64,000 nt of DNA from Lacicoccus alkaliphilus DSM 16010 (GCF_900142805.1 NZ_FRCF01000010.1:19604-83603), one strand, 5' to 3'. Counted from the stretch's first letter, positions 19,202 through 28,996 are shown. Numbers and translations are program-made. The notes: generated by a model from the sequence alone, not told the origin.

Positions 19202-19737
19202 ATTTTCCTCCCCTCTTTCCTGAACAGGCTGAAGATGATGATCGCTGCAATGATGATCGCCGGATGGATATCGAGCGGCACCAGCAATATCAGGGCCGCG
19301 ATGGTGAAGAGGATGAGGAACGGCCAGGTGGTTTTCGCTTTGGCTTTGCTCAGGAAATCATAAGTCAGCATCGCCATCATCACGCCGACGACCGGCAGGA
19401 CGCCCCTGCTCATCCCCTGCACCCACGCCAGGTCTTTGAATTCCACAAACAGCGTCAACAGTATGATCATCAGGAATATCGTCGGGACGATCGTCGCAAG
19501 TACGGCATTGACGAGGCCCAGCCAGCCGCTTTTTATGTAACCGATATAGCCTGCCAGTTTTGTCGCGATCGGGCCGGGCAGAGTGTTGCCGATCGCCAGC
19601 ATGTCCTGGAATTCCTCGTCCGTCATCCATTTATGAATGTCCACGACTTCTGCCTTGATTAAAGGGATGGAGGCCGGCCCGCCGCCATAGCCCAGCATCC
19701 CCACCTTGAAAAATATCCAAAATATCTTCAACTGCAT
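19198..19737 (-). CDS. Chromate transporter, short-chain subunit (first of pair)
   Basis: A 179-aa one-domain CHR protein, paralogous to its neighbour: GYGGGPASIPLIKAEVV and LPGPIATKLAGYIGYI in the same places. The two subunits probably insert in opposite orientation to form one channel. It starts 15 bp after the stop of the gamma-glutamyltransferase gene. Confidence 0.88.
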   Translation of the reverse strand: MQLKIFWIFFKVGMLGYGGGPASIPLIKAEVVDIHKWMTDEEFQDMLAIGNTLPGPIATKLAGYIGYIKSGWLGLVNAVLATIVPTIFLMIILLTLFVEFKDLAWVQGMSRGVLPVVGVMMAMLTYDFLSKAKAKTTWPFLILFTIAALILLVPLDIHPAIIIAAIIIFSLFRKEGRKI

Positions 19738-19752
19738 TTATAATCACTTCTT

Positions 19753-21342
19753 CTAATAGATTGAAATGGATCCATCGGTTCTTGACTCGGTGCCGCCGAC
19801 ATAAGAACCGTTGGCCTGTCTGATGATCGCCTGCCCACGGCCGAAATGATTCGGCTCAAGGCTGATGTTCACCTGGTGACCTCTTCTGTTCAGTTCACGT
19901 GCAACATCCATCGGGAAGCGGTCTTCAACATCGACCCGCATGCCCGAAATGAACTGCCACCTCGGTGCATCCAGGGCACTTTGCGGGTTCATGCCATGAT
20001 CAATCAGGTTCATCGCGACCTGCAGGTGGCCCTGCGGCTGCATGAATCCACCCATCACACCGAACGGCCCGACAGGCTGCCCGTCTTTTGTGATGAAGCC
20101 CGGGATGATCGTATGGAATGATTTCTTGCGTGCGCCGATGAAGTTCGGGTGCGCCCCATCCATCGAGAAATTGTGCCCCCTGTTCTGAAGTGCGATGCCC
20201 GTCCCCGGCACAACGACGCCCGACCCGAATCCCATATAGTTGCTCTGGATATATGACACCATGTTGCCGTCTTGATCCGCAGTGGCCAGGTAGACCGTAC
20301 CGCCTTTCGGCAATTCACCATGCGCCCTTTCTTCTGCATGCGCTTCGATTTCCGCACGGCGCGCTTTCAGGTATGCGTCATCCAGCAGATCATCTGCAGA
20401 CACTTCCATATGCTCCGGATCTGAAACATATGTCGTGGTGTCACTGAACGCAAGCTTCATTGCTTCAATCTGATGATGGTAATACAGGCCGTCCCTTTCA
20501 GAGAATCCATCACCCTTCAGCATGCCGAGCGCCATCAATGCGGCAATACCCTGGCCGTTTGGCGGAATTTCATGGATGTCATGCCCTTTGTAGTTGATGC
20601 TGATTGGCTTTACATACTCCACTTCATATGACTTCAGATCATCATGTGTGATGAGTCCGCCGGTTTCTTCGGCGTATTTCACTATTTTTTCAGCCAGCTC
20701 CCCTTCATAAAAAGAGCGGGCATTCGTATGTGCAATCTTTTCCAGAGTGTCCGCGTGGGCCGGTAAAGTTTTCACATCTCCCGCCTCCACTTCCCCGAAG
20801 ACTTCAAACCAGTGTTTGATTTCCGGGAATTCCGCCACTTCCTTTTCGAATCTTTTAAATGCTGCCTGCCAAAACCTGGCGACCGTAGGTGTGATGACAT
20901 ATCCTTCCCGGGCGGCACGGATTGCCGGTGCGAGCACCGCTTTCAATGTGAGTCTGCCGAACTTCTCAATCAGGTCTGCCCATGCAGCCGGAACCCCCGG
21001 CACGTTGACAGGCAGCCATCCGTATGTGGGCATTTCATCAAAGCCATGTGCTTTCAGTGAGGCCATCGATAATTTTTCCGACGAATGACCGCTCGCATTC
21101 ATGCCATGGAGCTCCCCGTTCATCCAGGCAATCATGAAAGCATCACCCCCGATGCCGTTGCTCGTCGGTTCCACGACCGTGAGGGTGGCGGCGGTCGCCA
21201 CTGCGGCATCCATTGCGTTGCCGCCCTGTTTCAGCATCTCGGTGCCCGCTTCGGTCGCCAGCGGATGAGTTGTGGCCACCATTCCGTTTTTCGCGTATAC
21301 ACTGTAGCGACTGTTCTGGTACGGATAGTTGTGATGTTTCAT
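19753..21342 (-). CDS. Gamma-glutamyltransferase family protein, cytosolic (YwrD-like)
   Basis: A 529-aa Ntn-hydrolase of the gamma-glutamyltranspeptidase family. The self-cleavage and nucleophile threonine is Thr349 in GGTVYLATAD; the substrate loops GGNAMDAAVA (40-49) and GIGGDAFM (63-70) are intact. There is no signal peptide, unlike secreted Ggt, but like B. subtilis YwrD. As in B. subtilis, it neighbours the paired ChrA genes (ywrA, ywrB), here in one operon. The substrate may be a gamma-glutamyl peptide; direct evidence is lacking. Confidence 0.88.
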   Translation of the reverse strand: MKHHNYPYQNSRYSVYAKNGMVATTHPLATEAGTEMLKQGGNAMDAAVATAATLTVVEPTSNGIGGDAFMIAWMNGELHGMNASGHSSEKLSMASLKAHGFDEMPTYGWLPVNVPGVPAAWADLIEKFGRLTLKAVLAPAIRAAREGYVITPTVARFWQAAFKRFEKEVAEFPEIKHWFEVFGEVEAGDVKTLPAHADTLEKIAHTNARSFYEGELAEKIVKYAEETGGLITHDDLKSYEVEYVKPISINYKGHDIHEIPPNGQGIAALMALGMLKGDGFSERDGLYYHHQIEAMKLAFSDTTTYVSDPEHMEVSADDLLDDAYLKARRAEIEAHAEERAHGELPKGGTVYLATADQDGNMVSYIQSNYMGFGSGVVVPGTGIALQNRGHNFSMDGAHPNFIGARKKSFHTIIPGFITKDGQPVGPFGVMGGFMQPQGHLQVAMNLIDHGMNPQSALDAPRWQFISGMRVDVEDRFPMDVARELNRRGHQVNISLEPNHFGRGQAIIRQANGSYVGGTESRTDGSISIY

Positions 21343-21416
21343 AAAATCCCCTTATTTATATTATTTTGAAAATTCATCTCAATGATTCACCCTGCATTAC
21401 ACAGGGTGGACTGCTG

Positions 21417-22451
21417 CTAGGCGCCGCAGCATTTCTTATATTTTTTGCCGCTGCCGCACGGGCACGGATCGTTGCGGCCGACCTTCACTTCTTTGACGAT
21501 CGTCTTCGTCTTGAGTTCCGACTCCTTATGACCCCGGTATTTGAAGTGGCGCGTGTTTTCCACGATGCCTGCAACATTGTCGAAAAATTCCCGTTGGTCG
21601 TTGACGTTACTGAATTCGACATTCAGGGACATCAGATATTTGATGATTTCATCCTGTTTCTCGCCGCGCATGATGAGTTGCAGAAGCGAGATATAGATGC
21701 TTTCATGCTTTGATTTCGGGACATCCACGTTCTTTTTAATCCATTCCTTCAGATTCTTATGGTTTGAAGATTCATCGATATAGTTCGGATCGCTGAACTT
21801 GATGAATTTACCGAATTCGGGTTCATAATACGGTCTGTCACCCTGTAGTTTCCTGACCATTTCATACTGGGCATAATTCATATCATCGATGACGATCTGC
21901 GCCTTGTCCTCATCTATTGAAATATCATAAGGTGAGCCTTCGAGGAAGTCGACCAGCTCTTTCGAAGTCACATCCTCATCATAATATTTTTTGAATAAAT
22001 GGATCAGCTGCTCGAAACTTACTATGCCATAAAGATGAAGCGCCGCCCTGATCAGGTTCAGTCTCCTCTGAACTTCGAGGCGCGCTTCCATATTCTCTAT
22101 CGTGTCCACTTCATTGTAAAGTTCGACCACGGTATCCGTAAGATAGAAATGATCCTCTTTCTCCGTATCTTCAAAAGCGTACCCCATGATGTACAGGCCG
22201 AAAATCTCTTCCAACGAATAGTCCGCTTCATTCTTTTTCGTCTCCGCAGCCTGTTTCCATGTACTGAATGAAGCTTCATCAATATATTTATAAGCATAAA
22301 GTGCCGTTTCCGGCTGCTTCTGTGTTGCTGTGATCTCTTTGATCAAATCATCTTTTTTAAAAGTAGAATAATTTTTAACCGATATCGTCTTAGCCAATCT
22401 CTTCAAATCATTCATGTTATATGCCTTTAACTTTTCTTCTGCATTCGTCAT
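21417..22451 (-). CDS. SEC-C motif protein with Rho-N-like N-terminus
   Basis: A 344-aa cytosolic protein. The C-terminus is a SEC-C zinc motif ([18 protein letters not shown], Cys-x-Cys-x8-Cys-Cys), known from SecA and from many proteins of unknown role. Residues 9-42 resemble the Rho N-terminal/SAP fold ([18 protein letters not shown]). The middle is helical and acidic. It may bind nucleic acid or ribosomes, but no function is established. A weak hairpin (CACCCTG/CAGGGTG) past the stop has no T-run. Confidence 0.8.
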   Translation of the reverse strand: MTNAEEKLKAYNMNDLKRLAKTISVKNYSTFKKDDLIKEITATQKQPETALYAYKYIDEASFSTWKQAAETKKNEADYSLEEIFGLYIMGYAFEDTEKEDHFYLTDTVVELYNEVDTIENMEARLEVQRRLNLIRAALHLYGIVSFEQLIHLFKKYYDEDVTSKELVDFLEGSPYDISIDEDKAQIVIDDMNYAQYEMVRKLQGDRPYYEPEFGKFIKFSDPNYIDESSNHKNLKEWIKKNVDVPKSKHESIYISLLQLIMRGEKQDEIIKYLMSLNVEFSNVNDQREFFDNVAGIVENTRHFKYRGHKESELKTKTIVKEVKVGRNDPCPCGSGKKYKKCCGA

Positions 22452-22506
22452 GAAAGATTCACCTCCACATACTATTTCATATTTTCATTTTATCATATAC
22501 AAAGTG

Positions 22507-23430
22507 TCAAAATATATTCAAAGCTATATAGATCACCACCGGTACAGTGATGACACTGAACAATGTGCTGAACATCACAATTTCAGCAGCATATTCCGGA
22601 TCATCACTGTACTGCTGGGCAATGATTGAGCTGTTCACAGCTGCAGGCATCGCGGTGGTGATCAGGATCGCCTGGGCAACCACTCCATCCAGCCTGAAGA
22701 GAAGCAGAAGAAGGATCGTCAGGGCGGGGCCTGCAACGAGCCTCATCGCACTCGCAATGATTGAGCTCACCCGGATGCGCCTGAAAGAGATGCCCGCTAT
22801 CTGGGATCCGAGTATGAACAGGACTGTCCCTATCATCGCATCCCTGACGTAATCAAACGCGCTGTAGAGGGATCCGGGTATGCCGATATCGAAAAAGTTG
22901 AATATCAGACCCAATATCAATCCGTAGAATATCGGCATCTTAAAATATCCCAGCAACGCTTTCAATTTACCCGACTCGGCTGATCTGAGTGAAACGACGC
23001 CGTACGAATAGGCAAACATGTTCTGGAAAAACACCATCATGATCTGGATGCTCATCGCGTACGGGTCACTCCTGAAGACGAGGTCATTGACCGGCACCCC
23101 GTAATTCCCTGCGTTATAGAAAAGGTTGGAGTTCGTAAACAGTATCTTATGTCCATAATCCAGCCCCATCGCCCTTCCGGCAAGATATGTAAGGACGAAA
23201 GTCAGCGCAGCATACAATATTAAAAATAGTAATACATAAATCAGCAATGCAAAGTCGATGTCAGCATCGAATATGTTCATGAAGATGAACACGGGCATGA
23301 TATAGTTGATCATCAATTTTGCGAGTGTCACACGATCCAGATTGAACCTCAGCTGAACTACATAGCCGATGACGACGATGATGGCGATGGGGAGCATCAC
23401 ATTGTTGAAAACGAATAGGAATTCCGACAT
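22507..23430 (-). CDS. AEC family transporter
   Basis: A 307-aa carrier of the auxin efflux carrier family, ten helices in two repeats of five. The N-terminal half has LMINYIMPVFIFMNIF and NSNLFYNAGNYGVPV, and the second half QAILITTAMPAAVNSSIIAQQY, both typical of the family. Bacterial members move malate, malonate or amino-acid-like substrates. It follows azlD by 19 bp, so its substrate may be related to amino acid export. Confidence 0.87.
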   Translation of the reverse strand: MSEFLFVFNNVMLPIAIIVVIGYVVQLRFNLDRVTLAKLMINYIMPVFIFMNIFDADIDFALLIYVLLFLILYAALTFVLTYLAGRAMGLDYGHKILFTNSNLFYNAGNYGVPVNDLVFRSDPYAMSIQIMMVFFQNMFAYSYGVVSLRSAESGKLKALLGYFKMPIFYGLILGLIFNFFDIGIPGSLYSAFDYVRDAMIGTVLFILGSQIAGISFRRIRVSSIIASAMRLVAGPALTILLLLLFRLDGVVAQAILITTAMPAAVNSSIIAQQYSDDPEYAAEIVMFSTLFSVITVPVVIYIALNIF

Positions 23431-23449
23431 GACTGTTACTCCTCACTGT

Positions 23450-23734
23450 TTATATTAGGAAGTACACAAAGACGATCGCTCCGGATACGATAAAGAACAA
23501 CGGGACTCTGAAGAGGGCCAGGATCATTGCAAAAAGTCCGCCTAGAATGCCCTGCACGGGAGTTTCCACGGCACTCAGAAGCCCCGGGAAAATCAAGACC
23601 CCGAGTGCTGCATAGGGAATATAATTCAGCAGAGTGATCAGCCACTGAGGAAAATTGAGGCCCCCGACCAGGAATGCGGGCATTATCCGTGTGATGATCG
23701 TCGCCAGAAATAAGGCGAAGATGAGCATGATCAT
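23450..23734 (-). CDS. azlD: AzlD family branched-chain amino acid transport protein
   Basis: A 94-aa protein with three to four helices and the typical start LATIITRIMPAFLVGG followed by LPQ-type segments. It is the small partner of AzlC; together they export branched-chain amino acids and analogues. Its start overlaps the azlC stop by four bases. Confidence 0.88.
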   Translation of the reverse strand: MIMLIFALFLATIITRIMPAFLVGGLNFPQWLITLLNYIPYAALGVLIFPGLLSAVETPVQGILGGLFAMILALFRVPLFFIVSGAIVFVYFLI

Positions 23735-24423
23735 ACTTTATCCCCCCTTTTTTCCAGAACAAGACCGAACATCGCCGCAAGCACCATGGCGAGGATGATG
23801 GCTATTCCTGATGGTATGAACTCCATTGCCGTGAAGACAAAATGCAGTATCATGCCGAGCACGGCAACCAGCAGATATTTATAATGCGTACGGATCGCGG
23901 GAACGAGCAGTGCTATGAACAGGGCGTACAAAGCGATGCCGCTTGCCGCCACCCATTCCTCACTCATGATTTCCCCGGCCATATAACCGACGACAGAAAA
24001 AGCGACCCAGAATATGTATGCTGTAATGAAAATGATGAGGTAATTCCTGAAATTTTTACGATCTTCTCCAATGCCTGCGGAAAGCGCAAATGATTCGTCG
24101 GTGACGTACGCTGAAATCAGCAGCTTCTTCCACAGCGCTTCCTGCTGCAAATCGTAGTTGATCTTAAAAGACATGACGAAATGCCTGGAGTTGAGTACAA
24201 ATACGGCGATGATGATGGCCGCCGCACTGCTCGAGGCAGACAACATCTGGAGTGCAAGGAACTGGCTCGCTCCCCCGAAGACCATGAAACTCATAAGGAA
24301 TGTTTCAAGCCCGGTGAGCAGCGGTTTCGCTGTGATTCCAAAAGCCATCGCAACCGGCAGGTACCCGAGGCCGATCGTCAGCCCGTCCATCAAAGACTTT
24401 CTGTAAATATTCAATTCATCCAC
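23731..24423 (-). CDS. azlC: AzlC family branched-chain amino acid exporter
   Basis: A 230-aa membrane protein with GLTIGLGYLPVAMAFGI near the N-terminus, FGGASQFLALQML, and NSRHFVMSF, all AzlC hallmarks. It starts at GTG with GCGGGGTG overlapping closely; a TTG three codons later is the alternative. It is the first gene of azlC-azlD-AEC. Confidence 0.88.
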   Translation of the reverse strand: MDELNIYRKSLMDGLTIGLGYLPVAMAFGITAKPLLTGLETFLMSFMVFGGASQFLALQMLSASSSAAAIIIAVFVLNSRHFVMSFKINYDLQQEALWKKLLISAYVTDESFALSAGIGEDRKNFRNYLIIFITAYIFWVAFSVVGYMAGEIMSEEWVAASGIALYALFIALLVPAIRTHYKYLLVAVLGMILHFVFTAMEFIPSGIAIILAMVLAAMFGLVLEKRGDKV

Positions 24424-24520
24424 TCACCCCGCTTGATATAATTAACAAACAGTTTAACATATTTGGTATAGTCTATTTAACATATAATTTTGTTTACTAT
24501 ATTATTTAGGAGAAATATTT

Positions 24521-25375
24521 ATGAAGGCAATCGCTTTGGATATGGACGGTACGATATTGAACAACCGCGGGGAGTTCACTCCACGACTGGTCGAAACTTT
24601 AAAGAAAGTGCATGAAAAAGGCATTCTGGTCTTTTTTGCGACAGGCAGGACGAAAGGTGCAATCTTAAGGGTCACCCCTGACGACGTGCCTCTTTCAGGG
24701 TTCGTTGCAGCAAGCGGGATGAGCATATACAATCTTGAAGGAGAGGTGTACAAAAGAATCGCCAGTTATCATTTCGACCGGGCGGTCGTGGAAGAAGTGC
24801 TGGCGGCAGCACGTGAGCGGGAGATCTACTACGAGTCCTATACTGCGGAAAGCAGCTCGAAAACGCTGAAAATTGATTATGGCTACAGTGCCCGCGACAT
24901 CGGTGGACCGAAACCGGAAGGATTGCTGGACTATGAACACACCCTGCTTCTTAAGGCGCTGGAAAATGATTCACAGTGGGTCGATGAATTGAATATGGAT
25001 GAGATATTAAAGATTTTCTTCATCTCGAAGCATGTTGAGAAGATAGATGCATGGTTCGACTACTTGAATGCGGAAAAGGAGCGGCTTGGGTTTGCCCTCT
25101 ACAAGACAAGCAGGCATAACACCGAAATCATGCTCGGCGGCAAAGATAAGGGCACCGGACTTGAAACGCTGGTCAAGGAATACGGCATTTCCACAGAGGA
25201 CGTGCATGCCATCGGCGACTCGATGAATGACCTGCCTTTATTCGAAGTCGCCGGAAGAAATACCGCGATGCAGAACAGTGTCGAGTCGGTGATCACCGCT
25301 GCCGACGATATTACAGCATTCAGCTGTGATGAAGACGGGCTTGCAAAATACCTTGAAGAAACCTACTTAAAATAA
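24521..25375 (+). CDS. Cof-type HAD superfamily phosphatase
   Basis: A 284-aa class IIB haloacid dehalogenase-like hydrolase. Motif I is LDMDGTIL (6-13), motif II FFATGRTKG near 44-52, and motif IV GDSMNDLPLFEVAG near 231-244; the cap domain lies between. Family members dephosphorylate sugar phosphates, FMN or PLP; no substrate can be assigned. Confidence 0.9.
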   Translation: MKAIALDMDGTILNNRGEFTPRLVETLKKVHEKGILVFFATGRTKGAILRVTPDDVPLSGFVAASGMSIYNLEGEVYKRIASYHFDRAVVEEVLAAAREREIYYESYTAESSSKTLKIDYGYSARDIGGPKPEGLLDYEHTLLLKALENDSQWVDELNMDEILKIFFISKHVEKIDAWFDYLNAEKERLGFALYKTSRHNTEIMLGGKDKGTGLETLVKEYGISTEDVHAIGDSMNDLPLFEVAGRNTAMQNSVESVITAADDITAFSCDEDGLAKYLEETYLK

Positions 25376-25406
25376 AGGACAGGCATAGTGCCTGTCCTTT
25401 ATTTTA
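25370..25406. terminator. Bidirectional terminator after the HAD gene
   Basis: A 17-bp stem AAAATAAAGGACAGGCA/TGCCTGTCCTTTATTTT with a 3-base loop. Confidence 0.87.
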
Positions 25407-25470
25407 AGTTTTATGGCCGTCCTCTGCCCGGACTCGTCAATCACCTCCATATATCCCCGCTCCTTTGTTT

Positions 25471-26112
25471 TCATCCCTCCAGTTTCCCAAATTCATCCTC
25501 GACTTCCCGTTTCAATCCGAGAAACCAGACATGCCCTTCCATCAGCTCATCCGGGACGATTTCATGTCCGCCGTCGGTCAGCTTCACTTCGGCGATGGCC
25601 CCTTTCAGTTCAAATGCCTTTTTCAATTGATAAGCTTCCCCTGCTGTGGTCACCATGTCCCTCGCCCCTGCGGTCAGCAGGACATTCGTTCTCGTCAAAT
25701 CCACTTTTTTGATCTGCTCACTTCTGTAGCCACTGTGGAGGAGCATGGCGCCGAGGGCATATAAATCATAATTCAAAAGCAGGTGCGCCGCCATATTTGC
25801 ACCGTTGGAATAACCGATGAAAATTGATTTGCGGAGGTCAAAGCCATAATCCTTTTCGCACTCCAGCAGTTTGTCATACAGCCGCCTGCCTTCCTCAGCG
25901 AGGTTATCTTCATCGACTTCTTTGGGACTGAGCCTTTTAAAAAACCTTGTCCGACCATTTTCGTCGACATTTCCGCGGAAACTCAACACATTGGCGTTGG
26001 CATCCACCGTTGCCGCAACATCCAGCAGATCGGTCTCACGCCCCCCCGTCCCGTGAAGCAGGATGATCGTATAGGGGCTTTCATTCTTCCCTTTTATAAA
26101 CAGATGTTCCAT
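25471..26112 (-). CDS. Alpha/beta-hydrolase (MhqD-like carboxylesterase)
   Basis: A 213-aa esterase of the phospholipase/carboxylesterase group. Seen: LLHGTGGRETDLL, nucleophile Ser in IGYSNGANMA, Asp in TAGARDMVTT and His in DGGHEI. It is divergent from a ring-cleaving dioxygenase gene, the same pairing of functions as in the MhqR regulon (mhqD with mhqO or mhqE) for quinone resistance. The ATG at 26112 has AAGGTG six bases upstream and is preferred over the GTG at 26121, which overlaps that site. Confidence 0.85.
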   Translation of the reverse strand: MEHLFIKGKNESPYTIILLHGTGGRETDLLDVAATVDANANVLSFRGNVDENGRTRFFKRLSPKEVDEDNLAEEGRRLYDKLLECEKDYGFDLRKSIFIGYSNGANMAAHLLLNYDLYALGAMLLHSGYRSEQIKKVDLTRTNVLLTAGARDMVTTAGEAYQLKKAFELKGAIAEVKLTDGGHEIVPDELMEGHVWFLGLKREVEDEFGKLEG

Positions 26113-26195
26113 CGTCCACACCTTCTTAAATTAGAGTTCTCTTCAGCCATAATATATAATAAATGTAACATACTTTACGTGAAGGGGAGATATTC

Positions 26196-27122
26196 GTGCC
26201 AGTTCAAGGAATACATCATGTCTCTGCGATTACAAAAGAAGTTTTGGATAATCATGATTTTTATACTCAAATACTGGGGCTGAGGCTCGTCAAAAAGACC
26301 GTGAATCAGGATGACACAGCCATGTATCATTTATTTTACGGTGACTATGAAGGGACCCCGGGAACCGATATCACCTTCTTCGAAATCAGCGGGTCATCAA
26401 AATTCCAGCCCGGCACCAATTCCATTTCAAGGACCATCTTCAGGGTGCCCACCCGGGAAGCGCTGGAATACTTCAAAGGGAGGCTGCGTGAAAAAGGCGT
26501 CCATACCGGCGGCATCACAGATCGGGCCGGCCGACCTTATATGAACTTCTCCGACCTTGAAGGTCAGCGGCTTGCGTTGATCGTCGATGATCAATACGTT
26601 GCATCCGAACCGTTCGCCGGCGGCGGGATACCTGAGGAATATGCCATCACCGGGATCAAAGCTGTTGAAATCACCGTCCAATACTTGAAGCCGATGGTCT
26701 TATTTTTGGAGATGCTCGGGGGAGATGTTCAAGGCGGATGGTCGGATGAATCAGAGGAAGTGGAAGTGAGGTTCGGCTCCGATTCCATCTTCGTCACCGA
26801 GAGCCGGTCATCTTCGATAGAGAAGGAAGGATACGGCAGTGTGCACCACTTTGCCCTCCGCGTGCCTGATGAAACGGCGCTGGAAGAGGTCCTCGATATC
26901 GTGAACGCTGAAAAATGGCGGAACTCCGGCATCGTCGATCGTTTTTATTTCAAATCCATATATATAAAATCCATCGGGAACCTCACCATCGAGATTGCAA
27001 CCGACACGCCCGGGTTCACTGTGGATGAACGTCCGGAAGCGCTCGGTGAATCATTGTCGCTGCCCCCGGAGCTTGAAAAGGACAGGGACTTCATTGAGCT
27101 TTATTCTTTACCGATCAATTAA
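26196..27122 (+). CDS. Ring-cleaving dioxygenase (MhqO/MhqA-like)
   Basis: A 308-aa vicinal-oxygen-chelate protein with two glyoxalase-like modules (about 1-130 and 150-290). Metal ligands are expected at His7/8 (GIHHVS) and near SVHHFALRVP and LTIEIATD. Homologues cleave or detoxify hydroquinones and catechols. It starts at GTG, six bases after GGGGAG. Its regulator would be MhqR-like; no regulator gene is in this window. Confidence 0.88.
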   Translation: MPVQGIHHVSAITKEVLDNHDFYTQILGLRLVKKTVNQDDTAMYHLFYGDYEGTPGTDITFFEISGSSKFQPGTNSISRTIFRVPTREALEYFKGRLREKGVHTGGITDRAGRPYMNFSDLEGQRLALIVDDQYVASEPFAGGGIPEEYAITGIKAVEITVQYLKPMVLFLEMLGGDVQGGWSDESEEVEVRFGSDSIFVTESRSSSIEKEGYGSVHHFALRVPDETALEEVLDIVNAEKWRNSGIVDRFYFKSIYIKSIGNLTIEIATDTPGFTVDERPEALGESLSLPPELEKDRDFIELYSLPIN

Positions 27123-27158
27123 TCGTATAAAACCGCCTGTTCATTCCATTGAACGCCG

Positions 27159-27194
27159 AAAACCGGACGGATTCAAATGAATCCGTCCGGTTTT
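27159..27194. terminator. Bidirectional terminator, dioxygenase and lipoprotein genes
   Basis: A 15-bp stem AAAACCGGACGGATT/AATCCGTCCGGTTTT with a 6-base loop between convergent genes. Confidence 0.88.
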
Positions 27195-27197
27195 CTG

Positions 27198-28007
27198 TTA
27201 ATTTTCAATGCCTTCAGGCAATTCAATCGCATCCACCTCATTGAAGTTCATGAACGCGACATCGCCGGATAATGAATATTCGCCATACTCGTCTTCTCCG
27301 GATGCTTCATAGTCGATGGACTGCAGCAGATAATCATCTTTATCGACCGCGACCCTCAGGTCACTGTGGACATTCGACGTGTCCATTGTACCGAAGCCGA
27401 AGCCGAGCAGATCTTCAAATTCCTGAAAGACCGCCTGGTTCGTGCCTTCATAGGTGAAAATATACGCTCCGTCCTTTTCTTCCTGCCTCAGATTTCCGGA
27501 TAGGTTTTCGAGGGAGTTGACCGTACTTTCATATGTGACCAAAAATAAACTCTCGATGTTCATGGATTCTGTCGTCTCCACCCAGTCCTCGCCGGTGTAA
27601 ATATATATTTCCCCGTCTTTTGCAACAGTCCTTGCTTCATTATTGGATTTCAGCAGTAAATCCGGCGGGTCCCCGTCCTGGAAAGCCGCTTCGGCATTTA
27701 AAGCGTAGGGCGATCCGTCAACTGCGCCTTCCAGATCGATAATCGCTTCATAACTGCCCACTTCGCCTGCTTTTTCAATAATGCGGTCAATCGTTTCTTC
27801 ATCGGCACCCCCTGAAGCATCCTCTTCTGTTGCAGTTTCTTCAGCGGCTTCACCCGGGTCGTCCCCGGTCTCCTGTGACTCATGCTCACTCTCCATAGTC
27901 TGATTCCCGGATTGTTCATCCGCCGACTCTCCATCGTCACCCCGGCATGCAGCTGTCACAACCGAGAAAAGCAATAGTGATATTAAAGTATATTTTTTAG
28001 TCATCAT
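27198..28007 (-). CDS. Lipoprotein, DUF6612-like / LolA-like fold
   Basis: A 269-aa lipoprotein: signal peptide with lipobox TAAC (Cys21), an acidic Ser/Glu/Gly-rich linker (about 25-70), then a beta-rich domain with alternating strands (SYEAIIDLEG, PPDLLLKSNNEARTV, EIYIYTGEDW, LRVAVDKDDYLLQSIDYEASG) ending in AIELPEGIEN. The strand pattern and final LPEGI are like DUF6612 and other LolA/LppX-like lipid- or ligand-binding folds. GAGGGG precedes the ATG. Ligand unknown. Confidence 0.7.
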   Translation of the reverse strand: MMTKKYTLISLLLFSVVTAACRGDDGESADEQSGNQTMESEHESQETGDDPGEAAEETATEEDASGGADEETIDRIIEKAGEVGSYEAIIDLEGAVDGSPYALNAEAAFQDGDPPDLLLKSNNEARTVAKDGEIYIYTGEDWVETTESMNIESLFLVTYESTVNSLENLSGNLRQEEKDGAYIFTYEGTNQAVFQEFEDLLGFGFGTMDTSNVHSDLRVAVDKDDYLLQSIDYEASGEDEYGEYSLSGDVAFMNFNEVDAIELPEGIEN

Positions 28008-28078
28008 CAGTATTTAACCCCTCAAGCCTAATCTCTATAAAATGATACCACGCATGATATTTTTTAACTAATGATATG

Positions 28079-28996
28079 CTAATTCCCGACCCTTCTGCGG
28101 GCCTCCCTCCTATTCTCATCCCTCATCGTAAAATATCTGTTGAGGCTGTAAAGTATCAGACCGCCCCAGATGAATATATACGCGATCTGGTGCACACGGG
28201 TGAAAGTTTCATCATACATGAAAACGCCGATGATCAGCATGAGGGTGGGTGCAAAATACTGGAGGAACCCTATGAGGGACAATCTTATTTTCTGCACCCC
28301 GAGGCTGAAGAGCAGCAGCGGAATGACAGTGGCGATCCCAGAGCCGATCATCCAAAGGCTCGCAGTATTGATGCCGAAATCCCCGGTGCCCGAAACACCG
28401 ATGTATATGATGTAGACCAGCGCGAACGGGGCCAGGACAAACGTCTCCACCGCCATGGCATACACCGCATCCAGATTGATCGTCTTCTTGATCAGACCGT
28501 ACAGACTGAAACTGAGGGCAAGGACAAAAGATATCCACGGTGCAGACCCGAGCCCCACAGCCAGATAGAACACTCCGACGGAGACGAGGATTATCGCCAC
28601 CCACCCCACTCTGGAAAACTTTTCACCCAGGATGATGAAGCCGAGTAAGACACTTATCAGAGGGTTTATGTAATAACCGAGACTCGCATCAAGTATGTGC
28701 CCGGTCTGGACTGCAATGATGAATATGAGCCAGTTCGTGGTGATCGTGGCCGATGCAAGAAACAAGGCGGCGACCTTCTTTTTATTGCTGAAGATGAACT
28801 TCAGGTCTTCCCTGAAAAACCGCCACCTGCCTGCAGCCAGTATAAATAGAATCATAAAGACAAAAGACCATAATATACGGTGGGCGATGATTTCATATGA
28901 GGAGACCTCTTCGATCTGCTTCCAGTAGATCGGCAGGAAACCCCAGATGACATACGCGCCCAAAGCGAACAATATGCCTTTTTTACTATTGCTCAA
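28079..28996 (-). CDS. rarD: EamA family transporter RarD
   Basis: A 305-aa ten-helix DMT-superfamily protein starting with the RarD pattern KGILFALGAYVIWGFLPIYWK and having ISYEIIAHRILWS-like SSYEIIAHRILWSFVF, and FLQYFAPTLMLIIGVF near the end. Function in bacteria is unclear; chloramphenicol sensitivity phenotypes gave the name. It starts at TTG, ten bases after GGAG. An ATG close by in another frame is a dead end. Confidence 0.9.
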   Translation of the reverse strand: MSNSKKGILFALGAYVIWGFLPIYWKQIEEVSSYEIIAHRILWSFVFMILFILAAGRWRFFREDLKFIFSNKKKVAALFLASATITTNWLIFIIAVQTGHILDASLGYYINPLISVLLGFIILGEKFSRVGWVAIILVSVGVFYLAVGLGSAPWISFVLALSFSLYGLIKKTINLDAVYAMAVETFVLAPFALVYIIYIGVSGTGDFGINTASLWMIGSGIATVIPLLLFSLGVQKIRLSLIGFLQYFAPTLMLIIGVFMYDETFTRVHQIAYIFIWGGLILYSLNRYFTMRDENRREARRRVGN

